Source: CAG-390 sp964579135 (GTDB lineage Bacteria; Bacillota; Clostridia; Oscillospirales; CAG-272). From it: a stretch of 59,794 nucleotides of DNA. The notes under the pieces were generated by a model. That model searched no databases. It was not told the DNA's origin and saw nothing but the letters and a program-made list of their open reading frames with translations. Numbering within the stretch: the stretch's first letter is position 1; the number at the start of each line of letters is the position of its first letter. Positions 16,990-25,699 of the stretch are shown piece by piece. A program made the translations under genes and the position numbers. Where the stretch lies: positions 1 through 59,794 of the forward strand of contig CAZOFD010000008.1 in assembly GCA_964579135.1 (NCBI GenBank). Direction: 5' to 3'.

Positions 16990-17325
16990 TTATCTATAAT
17001 AAACGTAATACGCTATCACCGTACGCACCTCGCCTCCGTGTTCGAGATCCGGTGCGGTAAGCACGACTCCGTCGCGCGACATCAGCTCCCACGACTCGAG
17101 ATCGCTCGTTTTCGCACGAAAAAGTATCTCGGAGGAGGCAAACAAAATAAACTCATCGTCTTTTACGCTCATACTGCCCCGCCTTCCGATAACTTCGTCC
17201 GTGCCGTCGCGTCGCTCGGTCACGTATTTTATCATTTTGCCCGAAAGCGCGTTTGCCGCCTCGCGGCGAAAACGCGGATCGGACGGATCGCTTTTTCTTT
17301 TAAACAATTTACCGAATATACTCAT
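16990..17325 (-). CDS. Conserved-looking hypothetical protein in the glycogen directon
   Basis: A 111-aa protein that I do not recognise. A basic N-terminus (MSIFGKLFKRKSDPSDPRF) leads into an alpha-beta mix: a helix around 20-35, then strands near VIGRRGSMSVKDDEFILFAS, EILFRAKTSDLESWELM and VRTVIAYYVYYR. No membrane segment or metal motif is visible. Its ATG lies 1 base after the stop of the GH13 gene, so it is almost certainly translated from the same mRNA. The compact strand pattern could form a small barrel or PH-like fold, but that is only a guess. Confidence 0.7.
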   Translation of the reverse strand: MSIFGKLFKRKSDPSDPRFRREAANALSGKMIKYVTERRDGTDEVIGRRGSMSVKDDEFILFASSEILFRAKTSDLESWELMSRDGVVLTAPDLEHGGEVRTVIAYYVYYR

Positions 17326-17326
17326 A

Positions 17327-19270
17327 TCACACTTTATATTTGATTATCGCAAAGCTGCCAGGCGGCACGTCGCGCGTGCCGCGCCCCTCTTTTGCGAGAT
17401 ACAGATCGAGATATCGTTTTCTCGCTCCGAGCGAGACGACCTCGGTCTCATAACCGAAATTGACCGCCACCAGTATCTCCTCGCCGCACTTTTTTCTCAC
17501 GAATTCAAAATATCCGCCGCGGCAACGAGTTATCGCGAAAGAGCCGCCGCAAAACGTCTTCTCGCCACGGCGGATCGCGCCGAGACGACGGTAATGCTTG
17601 AGCAGATCCGCGTCCGCCCCGTCCCACGCCATAGGGCGACGGCAAAACGGGTCGCCAAGCCCCTGCATACCGATCTCGTCACCGTAATACACGCAAGGAA
17701 AGCCGTACACCGTGTACTGGATCGCCGAAATCGCCTTTAGTTTTGCGGCGCCGCGCTCGTATTGCTCCGCAGTCAGCCTATGGCGCGAAAGCACGCCGTT
17801 ATCTCGCTCGGAGCACAAAGCCCGCGCGTTCTCGGGGTCTCCCAAAAGCGATATCGCGCGCTCGGTATCGTGCGTACCGACGATATTCATAAGAGCGTCC
17901 GCAACGGGCGGCGGGTACGAGGAATATATCTCTGTCAGCAATGCGCCGAGAGGCTCGGCGTCGCCGCTTGCGGCATAATCGAGCAAAGCCGTGCGAAGCG
18001 GATAATTCATCACACTGTCGAGCTGCCCGCCTCTGAAATACTCTCTTCGCATACCGTATGCGATTTTGTCCGCGGCGTTCTCCCAAACCTCGCCGACTAT
18101 AAAGCTCTCCGAGTTGCACTTTTTCGCGGCGGCGACAAACCCGTTCAAAAACGAATTCGGCAACTCGTCCGCAACGTCAAGGCGCCAACCGTCGATACCC
18201 ATCGCGCCGTAATGCTCGGCAACGCCGCCGTTGCCGACGAAATAGTCGCGGCAGTCGGCGTTATTAAGGTCGAGCTTCGGCAGTATCTTAACTCCCCACC
18301 AACAGTCGTAATCGCCGTCGTCCGCAAAGCGATACCAAACGTGATACGGCGACGAGGGGTCTGCGGCGGGCTTGCCGTAGCGACCGTATGCGTCGAAATA
18401 GATACTGTCGTTGCCCGTATGGTTAAACACGCCGTCGAGAATAACGCGCACCCCGACCTCGTGCGCTTGTCGCAAAAGCGCCTCAAGCGCCGCGTCGGAA
18501 CCGAAGCCCCCATCCACGTGCATATAATCGGACGTATCGTATTTGTGATTCGATTTTGCGGAAAAAATCGGATTTAAGTAGATCATACTTACGCCGAGAG
18601 ACTTGAGATACGGCAGTTTTTCGGCAACTCCCCAAAGATTGCCGCCGAAAAAATCGTTGTTGGCAGCGTCGCCGCCGCGATACGGCGCGTATTCGGGCTC
18701 GCCGCCGTTCCGGTCTTGCCTCAGCACGCTGCCGTCGCAGTATAAAACCTCCCCGTCGCCCACGGCGAATCTGTCGGGAAAGATCTGATACATTATTCCG
18801 CCGCCGACCCAGTTCGGCACGCGCAACCCTTTTTCGTATACAAGAAGCCTGAATTTTCGCGCACTCTCGCGCGAAAATTCATAGTGCACGTTGTCCGTGC
18901 TGCTCGAAAACAACGTGTCGCCGCCCCTGACGAAAATATATTCGTAATAAAACAGCCCCGACTCGCCGTCGCCGAGAAGTTCGCCCGTATCGAGCGTTAA
19001 AGAGTAAACGTCGCCTGCTCCGTCGGGGCGAACGTATTTAAAGGGCAGGTCGCGCGGCGCTCCGTCTGCACCGCGGTCACTCTCGGCACGTACGTCGCGC
19101 CAAATCCGCATTACGACGGCTGCGATCCCGCTGTCGCGCGGAATCGTTACGGAATGCCCGATAAAAGCGCCGTATGGGAAGGCGCCGCGAAACGAGGCGT
19201 CCTTCCCATTATAACTTTTTTTGATTATCGGCAAAGCGGGAAAATCAAACCGTGCAAATTTCGGCAACAT
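17327..19270 (-). CDS. GH13 alpha-glycosidase (neopullulanase/cyclomaltodextrinase-like)
   Basis: A 647-aa cytoplasmic glycoside hydrolase of family 13 that would cleave alpha-1,4 or alpha-1,6 links in maltodextrins. An N-terminal beta domain (about 1-125) precedes the barrel. Conserved regions are DGVFNHTGNDS (I), GWRLDVADE with the nucleophile Asp (II), IVGEVWENA with the acid Glu (III) and VGTHDTERA (IV). A C-terminal beta domain ends the protein. There is no signal peptide, consistent with intracellular glycogen or maltodextrin turnover. It starts 5 bases after glgP, whose last codons hold a GGAG box for it. Debranching activity would complement GlgP but cannot be distinguished from neopullulanase by eye. 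Confidence 0.92.
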   Translation of the reverse strand: MLPKFARFDFPALPIIKKSYNGKDASFRGAFPYGAFIGHSVTIPRDSGIAAVVMRIWRDVRAESDRGADGAPRDLPFKYVRPDGAGDVYSLTLDTGELLGDGESGLFYYEYIFVRGGDTLFSSSTDNVHYEFSRESARKFRLLVYEKGLRVPNWVGGGIMYQIFPDRFAVGDGEVLYCDGSVLRQDRNGGEPEYAPYRGGDAANNDFFGGNLWGVAEKLPYLKSLGVSMIYLNPIFSAKSNHKYDTSDYMHVDGGFGSDAALEALLRQAHEVGVRVILDGVFNHTGNDSIYFDAYGRYGKPAADPSSPYHVWYRFADDGDYDCWWGVKILPKLDLNNADCRDYFVGNGGVAEHYGAMGIDGWRLDVADELPNSFLNGFVAAAKKCNSESFIVGEVWENAADKIAYGMRREYFRGGQLDSVMNYPLRTALLDYAASGDAEPLGALLTEIYSSYPPPVADALMNIVGTHDTERAISLLGDPENARALCSERDNGVLSRHRLTAEQYERGAAKLKAISAIQYTVYGFPCVYYGDEIGMQGLGDPFCRRPMAWDGADADLLKHYRRLGAIRRGEKTFCGGSFAITRCRGGYFEFVRKKCGEEILVAVNFGYETEVVSLGARKRYLDLYLAKEGRGTRDVPPGSFAIIKYKV

Positions 19271-19275
19271 TCGGC

Positions 19276-21744
19276 TTACTTCTCCGTGCGAACGGGATTT
19301 ATATGCCAGATCCTGTCGGCATATTCCTTAACGGCGCGATCCGCCGCAAAATATCCGCCCTTGGCGATATTGATAAGCATCTTGCGACTCCACGCCTCTC
19401 TGTCGAGATAGTCGGCATACATCTTGGCGTGCACGCTCGAATACGAATCGAAATCCGCAAGGCACATATAAGGATCCGCCACGTTGTTACCCGACAAAAG
19501 GTACGAAGCGACGTCGGCAAACGACTCGCCCGCAAAACCGACGTTGAGCCTGTCGACGATACGATGAAGCCGCTCGTTTCGCGCGTAATACAGTGCGGAA
19601 TTGTACCCCGCAAGCCACAGGTCGTCGACCTCGGACGCTGTCAGACCGAAAATATAGATATTGTCGGATCCGACTGCCGCAGCCATCTCGACGTTCGCGC
19701 CGTCAAGCGTGCCTATGGTAAGCGCGCCGTTGAGCATAAGCTTCATACATCCGGTGCCGCTCGCCTCTTTCCCGCCGAGAGAGATCTGCTCGCTTATATC
19801 GGAAGCGGGGACGAGCGCCTCGGCGAGGCTTACGTTGTAGTCTTCGAGAAATACTACGCGCAGTTTTTGCCTTATAACGGGATCCGCGTCGATCTCCTTT
19901 GCAAGCATACATATTAGCTGGATTATGCGTTTTGCGAACTGATACCCCGGAGCGGCTTTCGCGCCGAAAATAAAGGTGCGCGGATAAAAGTCACGCGTGG
20001 GATCGTCGCAAAGGTCAAGATACAACCCTATTATATTAAGCGCGTTCAAGAGTTGGCGTTTATACTCGTGCAAGCGCTTTATCTGAACGTCGAAAACGGA
20101 ATGTGTGTCGAGCGCAATGCCGCTCTTAGCCTTGAATTTTTCGGCAAAAGCGATCTTGTTCTCGTGCTTTATCCGCCGCAAATCGTCGAGCACGGCTTTG
20201 TCGTCCGCATATTTCGCAAAGGCCTCGAGGCGCAAGGGATCCTTGCGGTAATCCTCGCCGATGCAAGTGTCAAGCAACGAAGCAAGCTCGGGGTTGGAAT
20301 AGCAGAGCCACCTGCGGTGGGCGACTCCGTTGGTCACGTTCGTAAATTTGTCGGGCCACATACGGCTGAAGTTTTTGAACACCGAATCCGTAAGAATCTG
20401 CGAATGGAGTTTTGAGACGCCGTTCACGGTATGAGAGCCGATAACGGCAAGATTCGCCATATGCACCTGCCCGTAGCTTATCACGCTCATCTCGGAGATC
20501 CTGTTCCAGTTGCCGGGGAACTTGCTCCAAGCCTCGCGGCAAAATCTTTCGTTTATCTCCTTTACGATCATATATATTCTCGGCAAGCGGAAGCGGAAGA
20601 TATCCTCGCTCCACTTTTCCAGCGCTTCGGGCATAACCGTATGGTTCGTATAGGATACCGTGCGGCGCGTTATATCCCACGCGCGGTCCCACGGCAAACG
20701 ATACTCGTCCAAAAGGATACGCATAAGCTCGGGGATGCAAAGCGCGGGGTGCGTGTCGTTTATATGGATCGCCGCCTTTTCGTGCAGATTGTCGATCCTG
20801 CCGTACACCGCCATATGGTCGCGTATTATACTTTGCACCGAAGCAGAAACCATAAAATACTGTTGGGTCAATCGCAAAAGTTTGCCCTCGGTATGGTTAT
20901 CCGACGGATAGAGCACCTTTGATATTATTGCGGCGTTGTTGCTGTCCTCGAGGGCGCGGGTATACTGCCCCTGAGTAAACAGCTTCATATTGAACGTCTT
21001 TACCTCGCGCGCTTTCCACAGCCGCAAACGGTTAACGCCCTCGGAATCGCCGCCCGACACCATCATATCGTAAGGAACTGCCTCGAAGTCCTCCGTGTCC
21101 TCATAGGTGATTTGGGCGTGCCCGTCGCGCCACTGCTCGTTTACGCGCCCCCCCATTCGCACGGTAAAAACGCGGTCAGTGCGCGGCACGAGCCAAACCT
21201 CGCCCCCAGGCAACCACTCGTCGGGCAGCTCTATCTGCAAGCCGTCCACTATTTTTTGCTTAAAAAGCCCGTATTCGTAGCATAGCGAAAATCCGCAAGC
21301 GGGATAATCGAGCGACGAGAGCGAATCCATAAAGCAAGCGGCAAGACGACCGAGACCGCCGTTACCCAGCCCCGCGTCGGGCTCGCATTCGTACAAATCC
21401 CCGAGGTCGAAACCGAGCTCGCCGACCGCCTCGGCATAGTTATCCGCCAAGGAGAGATTGTGCAAACTCGTCTTAAGCGAGCGCCCCATAAGGAATTCCA
21501 TACACATATAATACACGCGTTTTTCGCTTTTCGCGTTAACGTTGTCCTTGAACTCGGAGCGCTTTTCCGCAAGGATATCCTTGACCGTCATAGCAACGGC
21601 TTTGTACATCTGGTCGCGCGTCGCTTCCTTTGCCGACGTGCCGAAATGTCTCGACAGTTTTTGCTCTATATTGGCTTTTACTTCGCTCGTTTTGGGTCTG
21701 TAATTCACTTTAACTTCCTCCGGCAACGCTCTCCCCTTATTCAT
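19276..21744 (-). CDS. glgP: Glycogen/starch/alpha-glucan phosphorylase
   Basis: An 822-aa phosphorylase releasing glucose-1-phosphate from alpha-1,4-glucan ends. Characteristic segments are EFLMGRSLKTSLHNLSL (about 80-97), NGGLGRLAACFMDSLSSLDY, TNHTVMPEALEKW and the pyridoxal-phosphate site EASGTGCMKLMLNGALTIGT, where Lys668 should hold the cofactor. In most relatives the residue two before that Lys is Asn; here it is Cys666. The ATG overlaps the glgA stop as ATGA (21741-21744), indicating translational coupling. With GlgB, C, D and A encoded upstream, it completes a synthesis-and-degradation glycogen cycle in one directon. Confidence 0.97.
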   Translation of the reverse strand: MNKGRALPEEVKVNYRPKTSEVKANIEQKLSRHFGTSAKEATRDQMYKAVAMTVKDILAEKRSEFKDNVNAKSEKRVYYMCMEFLMGRSLKTSLHNLSLADNYAEAVGELGFDLGDLYECEPDAGLGNGGLGRLAACFMDSLSSLDYPACGFSLCYEYGLFKQKIVDGLQIELPDEWLPGGEVWLVPRTDRVFTVRMGGRVNEQWRDGHAQITYEDTEDFEAVPYDMMVSGGDSEGVNRLRLWKAREVKTFNMKLFTQGQYTRALEDSNNAAIISKVLYPSDNHTEGKLLRLTQQYFMVSASVQSIIRDHMAVYGRIDNLHEKAAIHINDTHPALCIPELMRILLDEYRLPWDRAWDITRRTVSYTNHTVMPEALEKWSEDIFRFRLPRIYMIVKEINERFCREAWSKFPGNWNRISEMSVISYGQVHMANLAVIGSHTVNGVSKLHSQILTDSVFKNFSRMWPDKFTNVTNGVAHRRWLCYSNPELASLLDTCIGEDYRKDPLRLEAFAKYADDKAVLDDLRRIKHENKIAFAEKFKAKSGIALDTHSVFDVQIKRLHEYKRQLLNALNIIGLYLDLCDDPTRDFYPRTFIFGAKAAPGYQFAKRIIQLICMLAKEIDADPVIRQKLRVVFLEDYNVSLAEALVPASDISEQISLGGKEASGTGCMKLMLNGALTIGTLDGANVEMAAAVGSDNIYIFGLTASEVDDLWLAGYNSALYYARNERLHRIVDRLNVGFAGESFADVASYLLSGNNVADPYMCLADFDSYSSVHAKMYADYLDREAWSRKMLINIAKGGYFAADRAVKEYADRIWHINPVRTEK

Positions 21745-23192
21745 CGGAGAGAATCGTACGTTGCGATATATTTTTCAGCCGACACGTTCCACGAAAAATC
21801 GACCGACATTACTTTTTTTATAAAACGTCTTGCCTTTTTGCCGTCCTTTAACAGTTCCGTCGCCGCAACGATGCGGTCGTACAGTTCCTCTGCGGAATAA
21901 TTGGCAAAAGTAAAGCCGTTACCCATAAGATCGCCGTTTTCGTCCTCCCAATATCCGTGTATGGAATCGGCAAGTCCGCCGGTTTCGCGCACAACGGGGA
22001 TCGCGCCGTAACGCGACGCTATCATCTGAGACAAGCCGCAGGGCTCGCTTTTCGACGGCATCAAAAATATATCGGCGGCGGCGTATATCCTGCGCGAAAG
22101 ATCCCTGTCATAGGTGATCAGTGCGCGAACGCTGTTCGGAAATTCGCTCTCGAGTTCGCGAAAAAACGTTTCGTACCGCTCTTCGCCCCTGCCGAGAACG
22201 ACAAGTTGCGCCCCCGTGTTCCAAAGCACGCCCCTTATGCACTCAACGATAAGATCGAGTCCTTTATGCGAAGCGAGGCGCGAGATAACGGCAATGAGCG
22301 GCACCTCCGTATTCGGCAAACCGAGATCTCGCCGCAGTGCTTTGCGGCAGGCGGATTTTTGCGCGGGTGCGCTCGCCGAGTAGTTCTTTGCCAAGATAGG
22401 ATCCGTGGCTGGATCGTAATAATCGTAATCGATACCGTTCAGTATCCCGCTCACTTTTCCCGCATTGGCTCTGAGAACGTGGCAAAGCCCGTGCGAAAAC
22501 TCCTCGGTCATTATCTCGCGTGCATATTGCGGACTGACGGTCGTCACGGCGTGTGCGCACTCGACGGCGCCCTTCATAAGATTTATGCACCCGTCGTACT
22601 CCACCGTCGAACGGTCGGCTGCGCCGAGATCGAAAACGTCCCCGAGTATGAGAAAGTCGTATTTCCCCTGATATTCGATATTGTGGATCGTAAACACGCG
22701 TTTAACGGACGAATAGCGAGCGTCGTCGGAATATTTGCGCGCAAGATAAACCGGCACGAGCGCCGTTTGCCAATCGTTGGCGTGAAGCACGTCGGGATAA
22801 TAATCAAGCTCGCCCATCATCGCGACTATCGCCCGAGAAAAGAACGCGTACCTCTCCCCGTCGTCGTAATAACCGTACAGCCCGCGATCGCGCTTAAAAT
22901 AATACTCGTTATCGATAAAATAATAAGTCACGCCGTCTTTTTTGAGCGAAAGCACGCCGCAATACTGGCGGCGCCACGCGAGCGGCACTGTAAATACAGC
23001 CTCCGTCTTCATCATAGTGCGCCATTTGTCACTTATCGCGGAATAAAGCGGCATTACGACGCGTACGTCAAGCTCCGAGTCTTGTGCGGCAAGCGCCGCG
23101 GGCAGCGAACCGAGAACGTCGCCCAACCCCCCCGTTGCGGCAAACGGCATAACCTCGGAACCGGCAAAAAGAATACTTTTTTTCATTTTCAC
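21741..23192 (-). CDS. glgA: Glycogen synthase (ADP-glucose dependent, GT5)
   Basis: A 483-aa synthase that adds glucose from ADP-glucose to alpha-1,4-glucan. The N-terminal motif reads PFAATGGLGDVLGSLP (about 15-30). The conserved Lys of the textbook KTGGL motif is Ala here, a variation that I believe also occurs in other clostridial GlgA proteins. The C-terminal domain holds VISRLASHKGLDL and the acid-retaining segment MPSKSEPCGLSQM with the conserved Glu. The length matches the bacterial family. It is preceded by glgD 30 bases upstream and overlaps glgP by 4 bases. Confidence 0.96.
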   Translation of the reverse strand: MKMKKSILFAGSEVMPFAATGGLGDVLGSLPAALAAQDSELDVRVVMPLYSAISDKWRTMMKTEAVFTVPLAWRRQYCGVLSLKKDGVTYYFIDNEYYFKRDRGLYGYYDDGERYAFFSRAIVAMMGELDYYPDVLHANDWQTALVPVYLARKYSDDARYSSVKRVFTIHNIEYQGKYDFLILGDVFDLGAADRSTVEYDGCINLMKGAVECAHAVTTVSPQYAREIMTEEFSHGLCHVLRANAGKVSGILNGIDYDYYDPATDPILAKNYSASAPAQKSACRKALRRDLGLPNTEVPLIAVISRLASHKGLDLIVECIRGVLWNTGAQLVVLGRGEERYETFFRELESEFPNSVRALITYDRDLSRRIYAAADIFLMPSKSEPCGLSQMIASRYGAIPVVRETGGLADSIHGYWEDENGDLMGNGFTFANYSAEELYDRIVAATELLKDGKKARRFIKKVMSVDFSWNVSAEKYIATYDSLR

Positions 23193-23222
23193 AAACCTTT
23201 TTCGTTTTCGTGCGGTGCGGCG

Positions 23223-24353
23223 TCACACCATACAGCCTTTGCCGATAAAAAACGGCATAGTCTCGTGCCCCGACAGCTTTCGTCCGTCGCGCACGACCGC
23301 GTTTTTGTCACTTATCACGCAGTTCAGTTCGACGTCGTTGCCGACGTACGTATCTTGCAACAATATAGAGTTTCGCACGTGCGTTCCTTTACCAACGTGA
23401 ACTCCCCTGAATATCACGGAATTCTCTATCTCGCCCTCGATAACGCACCCGTCGGCAATAAGCGAATTTTTTATCGACGAGCCGCGAAGATACGCCGTAG
23501 GCGCGGAATTCCTTACTTTCGTATATACGGGGCGGTCCGGCGCGGCGAAAAGCGCGGAACGCACGTCGTCGCGCAACAGTTTCATCGAGCAATCGAAATA
23601 AACGGGCAGCGAGCTGATAAAGGCGTAAAATCCGTCGTATCTGTACGCCTTGAACACGGCTTTGCCTATATTGCGGTACACGACGTCGCGGAAAAAGTCG
23701 GTGTATCCGTGCGCCGCGGCGTCCATAAGCGCGGAATGGAGGAATTTGCGATCCACCGCCATAATGTTCGTGCACACGTTGACGTCCTTCATATTCGCCG
23801 AGAACTCCGCGACGTCGGTAACGTTGTCGTTTTCGTCAAGCGAAAGAACGGTTTGGTGGTGGGTAAGGGGCGATGTGTCGTCAAGGAACTTCGTTACGAT
23901 GGTCATATCGGCGTGCGTTTTTTCGTGCGCCTCGAGCACGGACGAAAGATCGATGTTGCAAAGCGTATCGCAGTCGGACAAAACGATCACGTCCTCAGTG
24001 CAGCGCGATATGAAATTTATCACCCCACCGAGCGCTTCGAGCCTCGTGTTGTAAAGCGCCTTGCCGCCTCGCGCGTCGTATGCGGTTATAAAGGGCGGCA
24101 ATATCTTGATCCCGCCCGAACGGCGCGCAAGATCCCAGTCCTTACCCGTACCGACGTGGTCGAGAAGCGACTGATAATTATAGTGAGTTATTATACCTAT
24201 CTTGTTTATATCCGAATTGACCATGTTCGAAAGCGGAAAGTCGATAAGTCTGTATCTTCCGCCGAACGGCACGCTTGCCATCGTGCGCAAACGGGTCAAT
24301 TCGGGCAAACTTTCATCGTGAATATTGGAAAATATAAGTCCTGCGGCTGTCAT
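23223..24353 (-). CDS. glgD: GlgD subunit of glucose-1-phosphate adenylyltransferase
   Basis: A 376-aa GlgD, the non-catalytic partner that modulates GlgC in Firmicutes. The nucleotidyltransferase fold is recognisable from FGGRYRLIDFPLSNMVNSDI, but the usual catalytic AGGQGSRL loop is replaced by AAGLIFSNIHDESL, as in other GlgD proteins. A C-terminal left-handed beta helix is indicated by the repeats around LIADGCVIEGEIENSVIFRG. The start at 24353 is chosen because a GAGGAGG box lies 7 bases upstream; 12 extra upstream codons lack homology. The gap to glgC is 46 bases. Confidence 0.94.
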   Translation of the reverse strand: MTAAGLIFSNIHDESLPELTRLRTMASVPFGGRYRLIDFPLSNMVNSDINKIGIITHYNYQSLLDHVGTGKDWDLARRSGGIKILPPFITAYDARGGKALYNTRLEALGGVINFISRCTEDVIVLSDCDTLCNIDLSSVLEAHEKTHADMTIVTKFLDDTSPLTHHQTVLSLDENDNVTDVAEFSANMKDVNVCTNIMAVDRKFLHSALMDAAAHGYTDFFRDVVYRNIGKAVFKAYRYDGFYAFISSLPVYFDCSMKLLRDDVRSALFAAPDRPVYTKVRNSAPTAYLRGSSIKNSLIADGCVIEGEIENSVIFRGVHVGKGTHVRNSILLQDTYVGNDVELNCVISDKNAVVRDGRKLSGHETMPFFIGKGCMV

Positions 24354-24399
24354 AACATTCCTCCTCTTTTTCCCTGCCTCGAATTTCACTTTCCGACGT

Positions 24400-25584
24400 T
24401 CAATCGGAATATATCATAGCCCCGGGGGCTACGACGTCTCCGTCGGCGACCTTAACGCCCGCGCCGACAACCGCTATCTTAACGCCGTCGGCACGCTCCG
24501 CACCGACTGCGGCTCCTTTGCCGATCTGCACTTCGGAATCGATTATGGAATACTTGACCGAGGCACCCTCGCCTATAACGACGCCGCTCATTATCACCGA
24601 ATCTTTGACCTCGGCTCCGGGCATAACCTTTACCCCCGCGCCGAGCACGGAGCCCGTGACTTTGCCGCAGATAACGCACCCCTCGGTGACCGAAGAATCG
24701 CTTATCTCGGCGTCCTCGGAGATATATTGCGGCGCCTCGGCAAAATGCCTTGAATAGATGCGCCATTTCGGGTCTCCGAGTTGCAGTGCAGGCTTGTCGC
24801 CGAGCATATCCATATTCGCTTCCCAAAGCGACTCGACGGTACCGACGTCTTTCCAGTACCCCTCGAAAGGATATGCGAAAAGCTTTTCGCCCGCGGCAAG
24901 CATAGCGGGGATGATGTTTTTGCCGAAGTCGTTTGCCGATTGCGGATCCTTTTCGTCTTCAATAAGATAAGCGAACAATTTCTTTTTGTCAAAAATGTAT
25001 ATGCCCATCGACGCTTTCGTACTGTCGGGCTCTTTCGGCTTTTCGCTGAACTTCCATATCTCGCCGTTCTCGCGCGTGCTCATAATACCGAAACGGCTCG
25101 CCTCCTCAAGCGGCACGTCGAGCACCGCGATCGTGCAGTCCGCCCCCATCTTTTTGTGATATGCGAGCATTGCGGAATAATCCATACTGTATATATGATC
25201 GCCCGAGAGCACGAGCACGTAATCCGGATCGTATCTGTCGATAAATTCCATATTTTGATATATCGCGTTGGCTGTGCCGCGATACCAATCCGCCCGCTCT
25301 TTGCCCTGATACGGCGGCAGTATCTTGACCCCGCCGAAGTTACGGTCGAGATCCCACGGCAATCCGTTGCCGATATAGTCGTTTAGCACGAGCGGCTGGT
25401 ACTGAGTCAGCACACCGACGGTATCTATCCCGGAATTAACGCAATTGGAGAGCGGAAAATCTATGATACGATACTTGCCGCCGAACGAGACCGCGGGTTT
25501 CGCGATCTTTGCGGTCAAAGCGTACAGTCGACTCCCCTGCCCGCCTGCAAGAAGCATTGCAACGCATTCTTTTTTCTTAAACAT
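24400..25584 (-). CDS. glgC: Glucose-1-phosphate adenylyltransferase, catalytic subunit
   Basis: A 394-aa ADP-glucose pyrophosphorylase that makes the glucosyl donor for glycogen synthesis. Seen are the catalytic loop AMLLAGGQGSRLYALT (about 8-23), FGGKYRIIDFPLSNCVNSGI, the RGTANAIYQN motif and the SGDHIYSMDY segment. A C-terminal beta helix carries hexapeptide repeats (GCVICGKVTGSVLGAGVKV). The start at 25584 gives the family N-terminus and has an AAAGGAA box about 12 bases upstream. The open frame continues far upstream but that extension is Arg/Lys-rich and crosses the glgB-glgC spacer, so it is not coding. Confidence 0.97.
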   Translation of the reverse strand: MFKKKECVAMLLAGGQGSRLYALTAKIAKPAVSFGGKYRIIDFPLSNCVNSGIDTVGVLTQYQPLVLNDYIGNGLPWDLDRNFGGVKILPPYQGKERADWYRGTANAIYQNMEFIDRYDPDYVLVLSGDHIYSMDYSAMLAYHKKMGADCTIAVLDVPLEEASRFGIMSTRENGEIWKFSEKPKEPDSTKASMGIYIFDKKKLFAYLIEDEKDPQSANDFGKNIIPAMLAAGEKLFAYPFEGYWKDVGTVESLWEANMDMLGDKPALQLGDPKWRIYSRHFAEAPQYISEDAEISDSSVTEGCVICGKVTGSVLGAGVKVMPGAEVKDSVIMSGVVIGEGASVKYSIIDSEVQIGKGAAVGAERADGVKIAVVGAGVKVADGDVVAPGAMIYSD

Positions 25585-25655
25585 TGCCTGAAGATTCCTT
25601 TCTTTATCGTCCGTCGCCGGCGCTCTGTCAAGCATATACGGAACGTTATACTTTC

Positions 25656-25671
25656 GGGCGCACGTGCGCCC
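25656..25671. repeat. 16-bp perfect palindrome in the glgB-glgC spacer
   Basis: GGGCGCACGTGCGCCC reads the same on both strands and lies in the 115-base gap between glgB and glgC. On the transcribed strand it could form a hairpin (GGGCGC, loop ACGU, GCGCCC) but no U-run follows, so it is not a classical terminator. It may protect an mRNA end or bind a dimeric regulator. Confidence 0.5.
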
Positions 25672-25699
25672 CTCTCGGTAATGATATTCTGTGGGAATT

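Noticed and set aside
21957..24419. An 820-codon open frame on the plus strand across glgA and glgD
   Set aside because: It is antisense to two certain genes, is rich in Arg, His and Val, lacks a Shine-Dalgarno box, and spans the gap between the two genes. The codon bias of the real genes leaves few stops in this antisense frame.
25603..25631. TTGACA with GATAAA at 17 bases upstream of glgC (minus strand)
   Set aside because: The -10 is a poor match and the predicted transcript would start only about 12 bases before the ATG, inside the ribosome-binding region.
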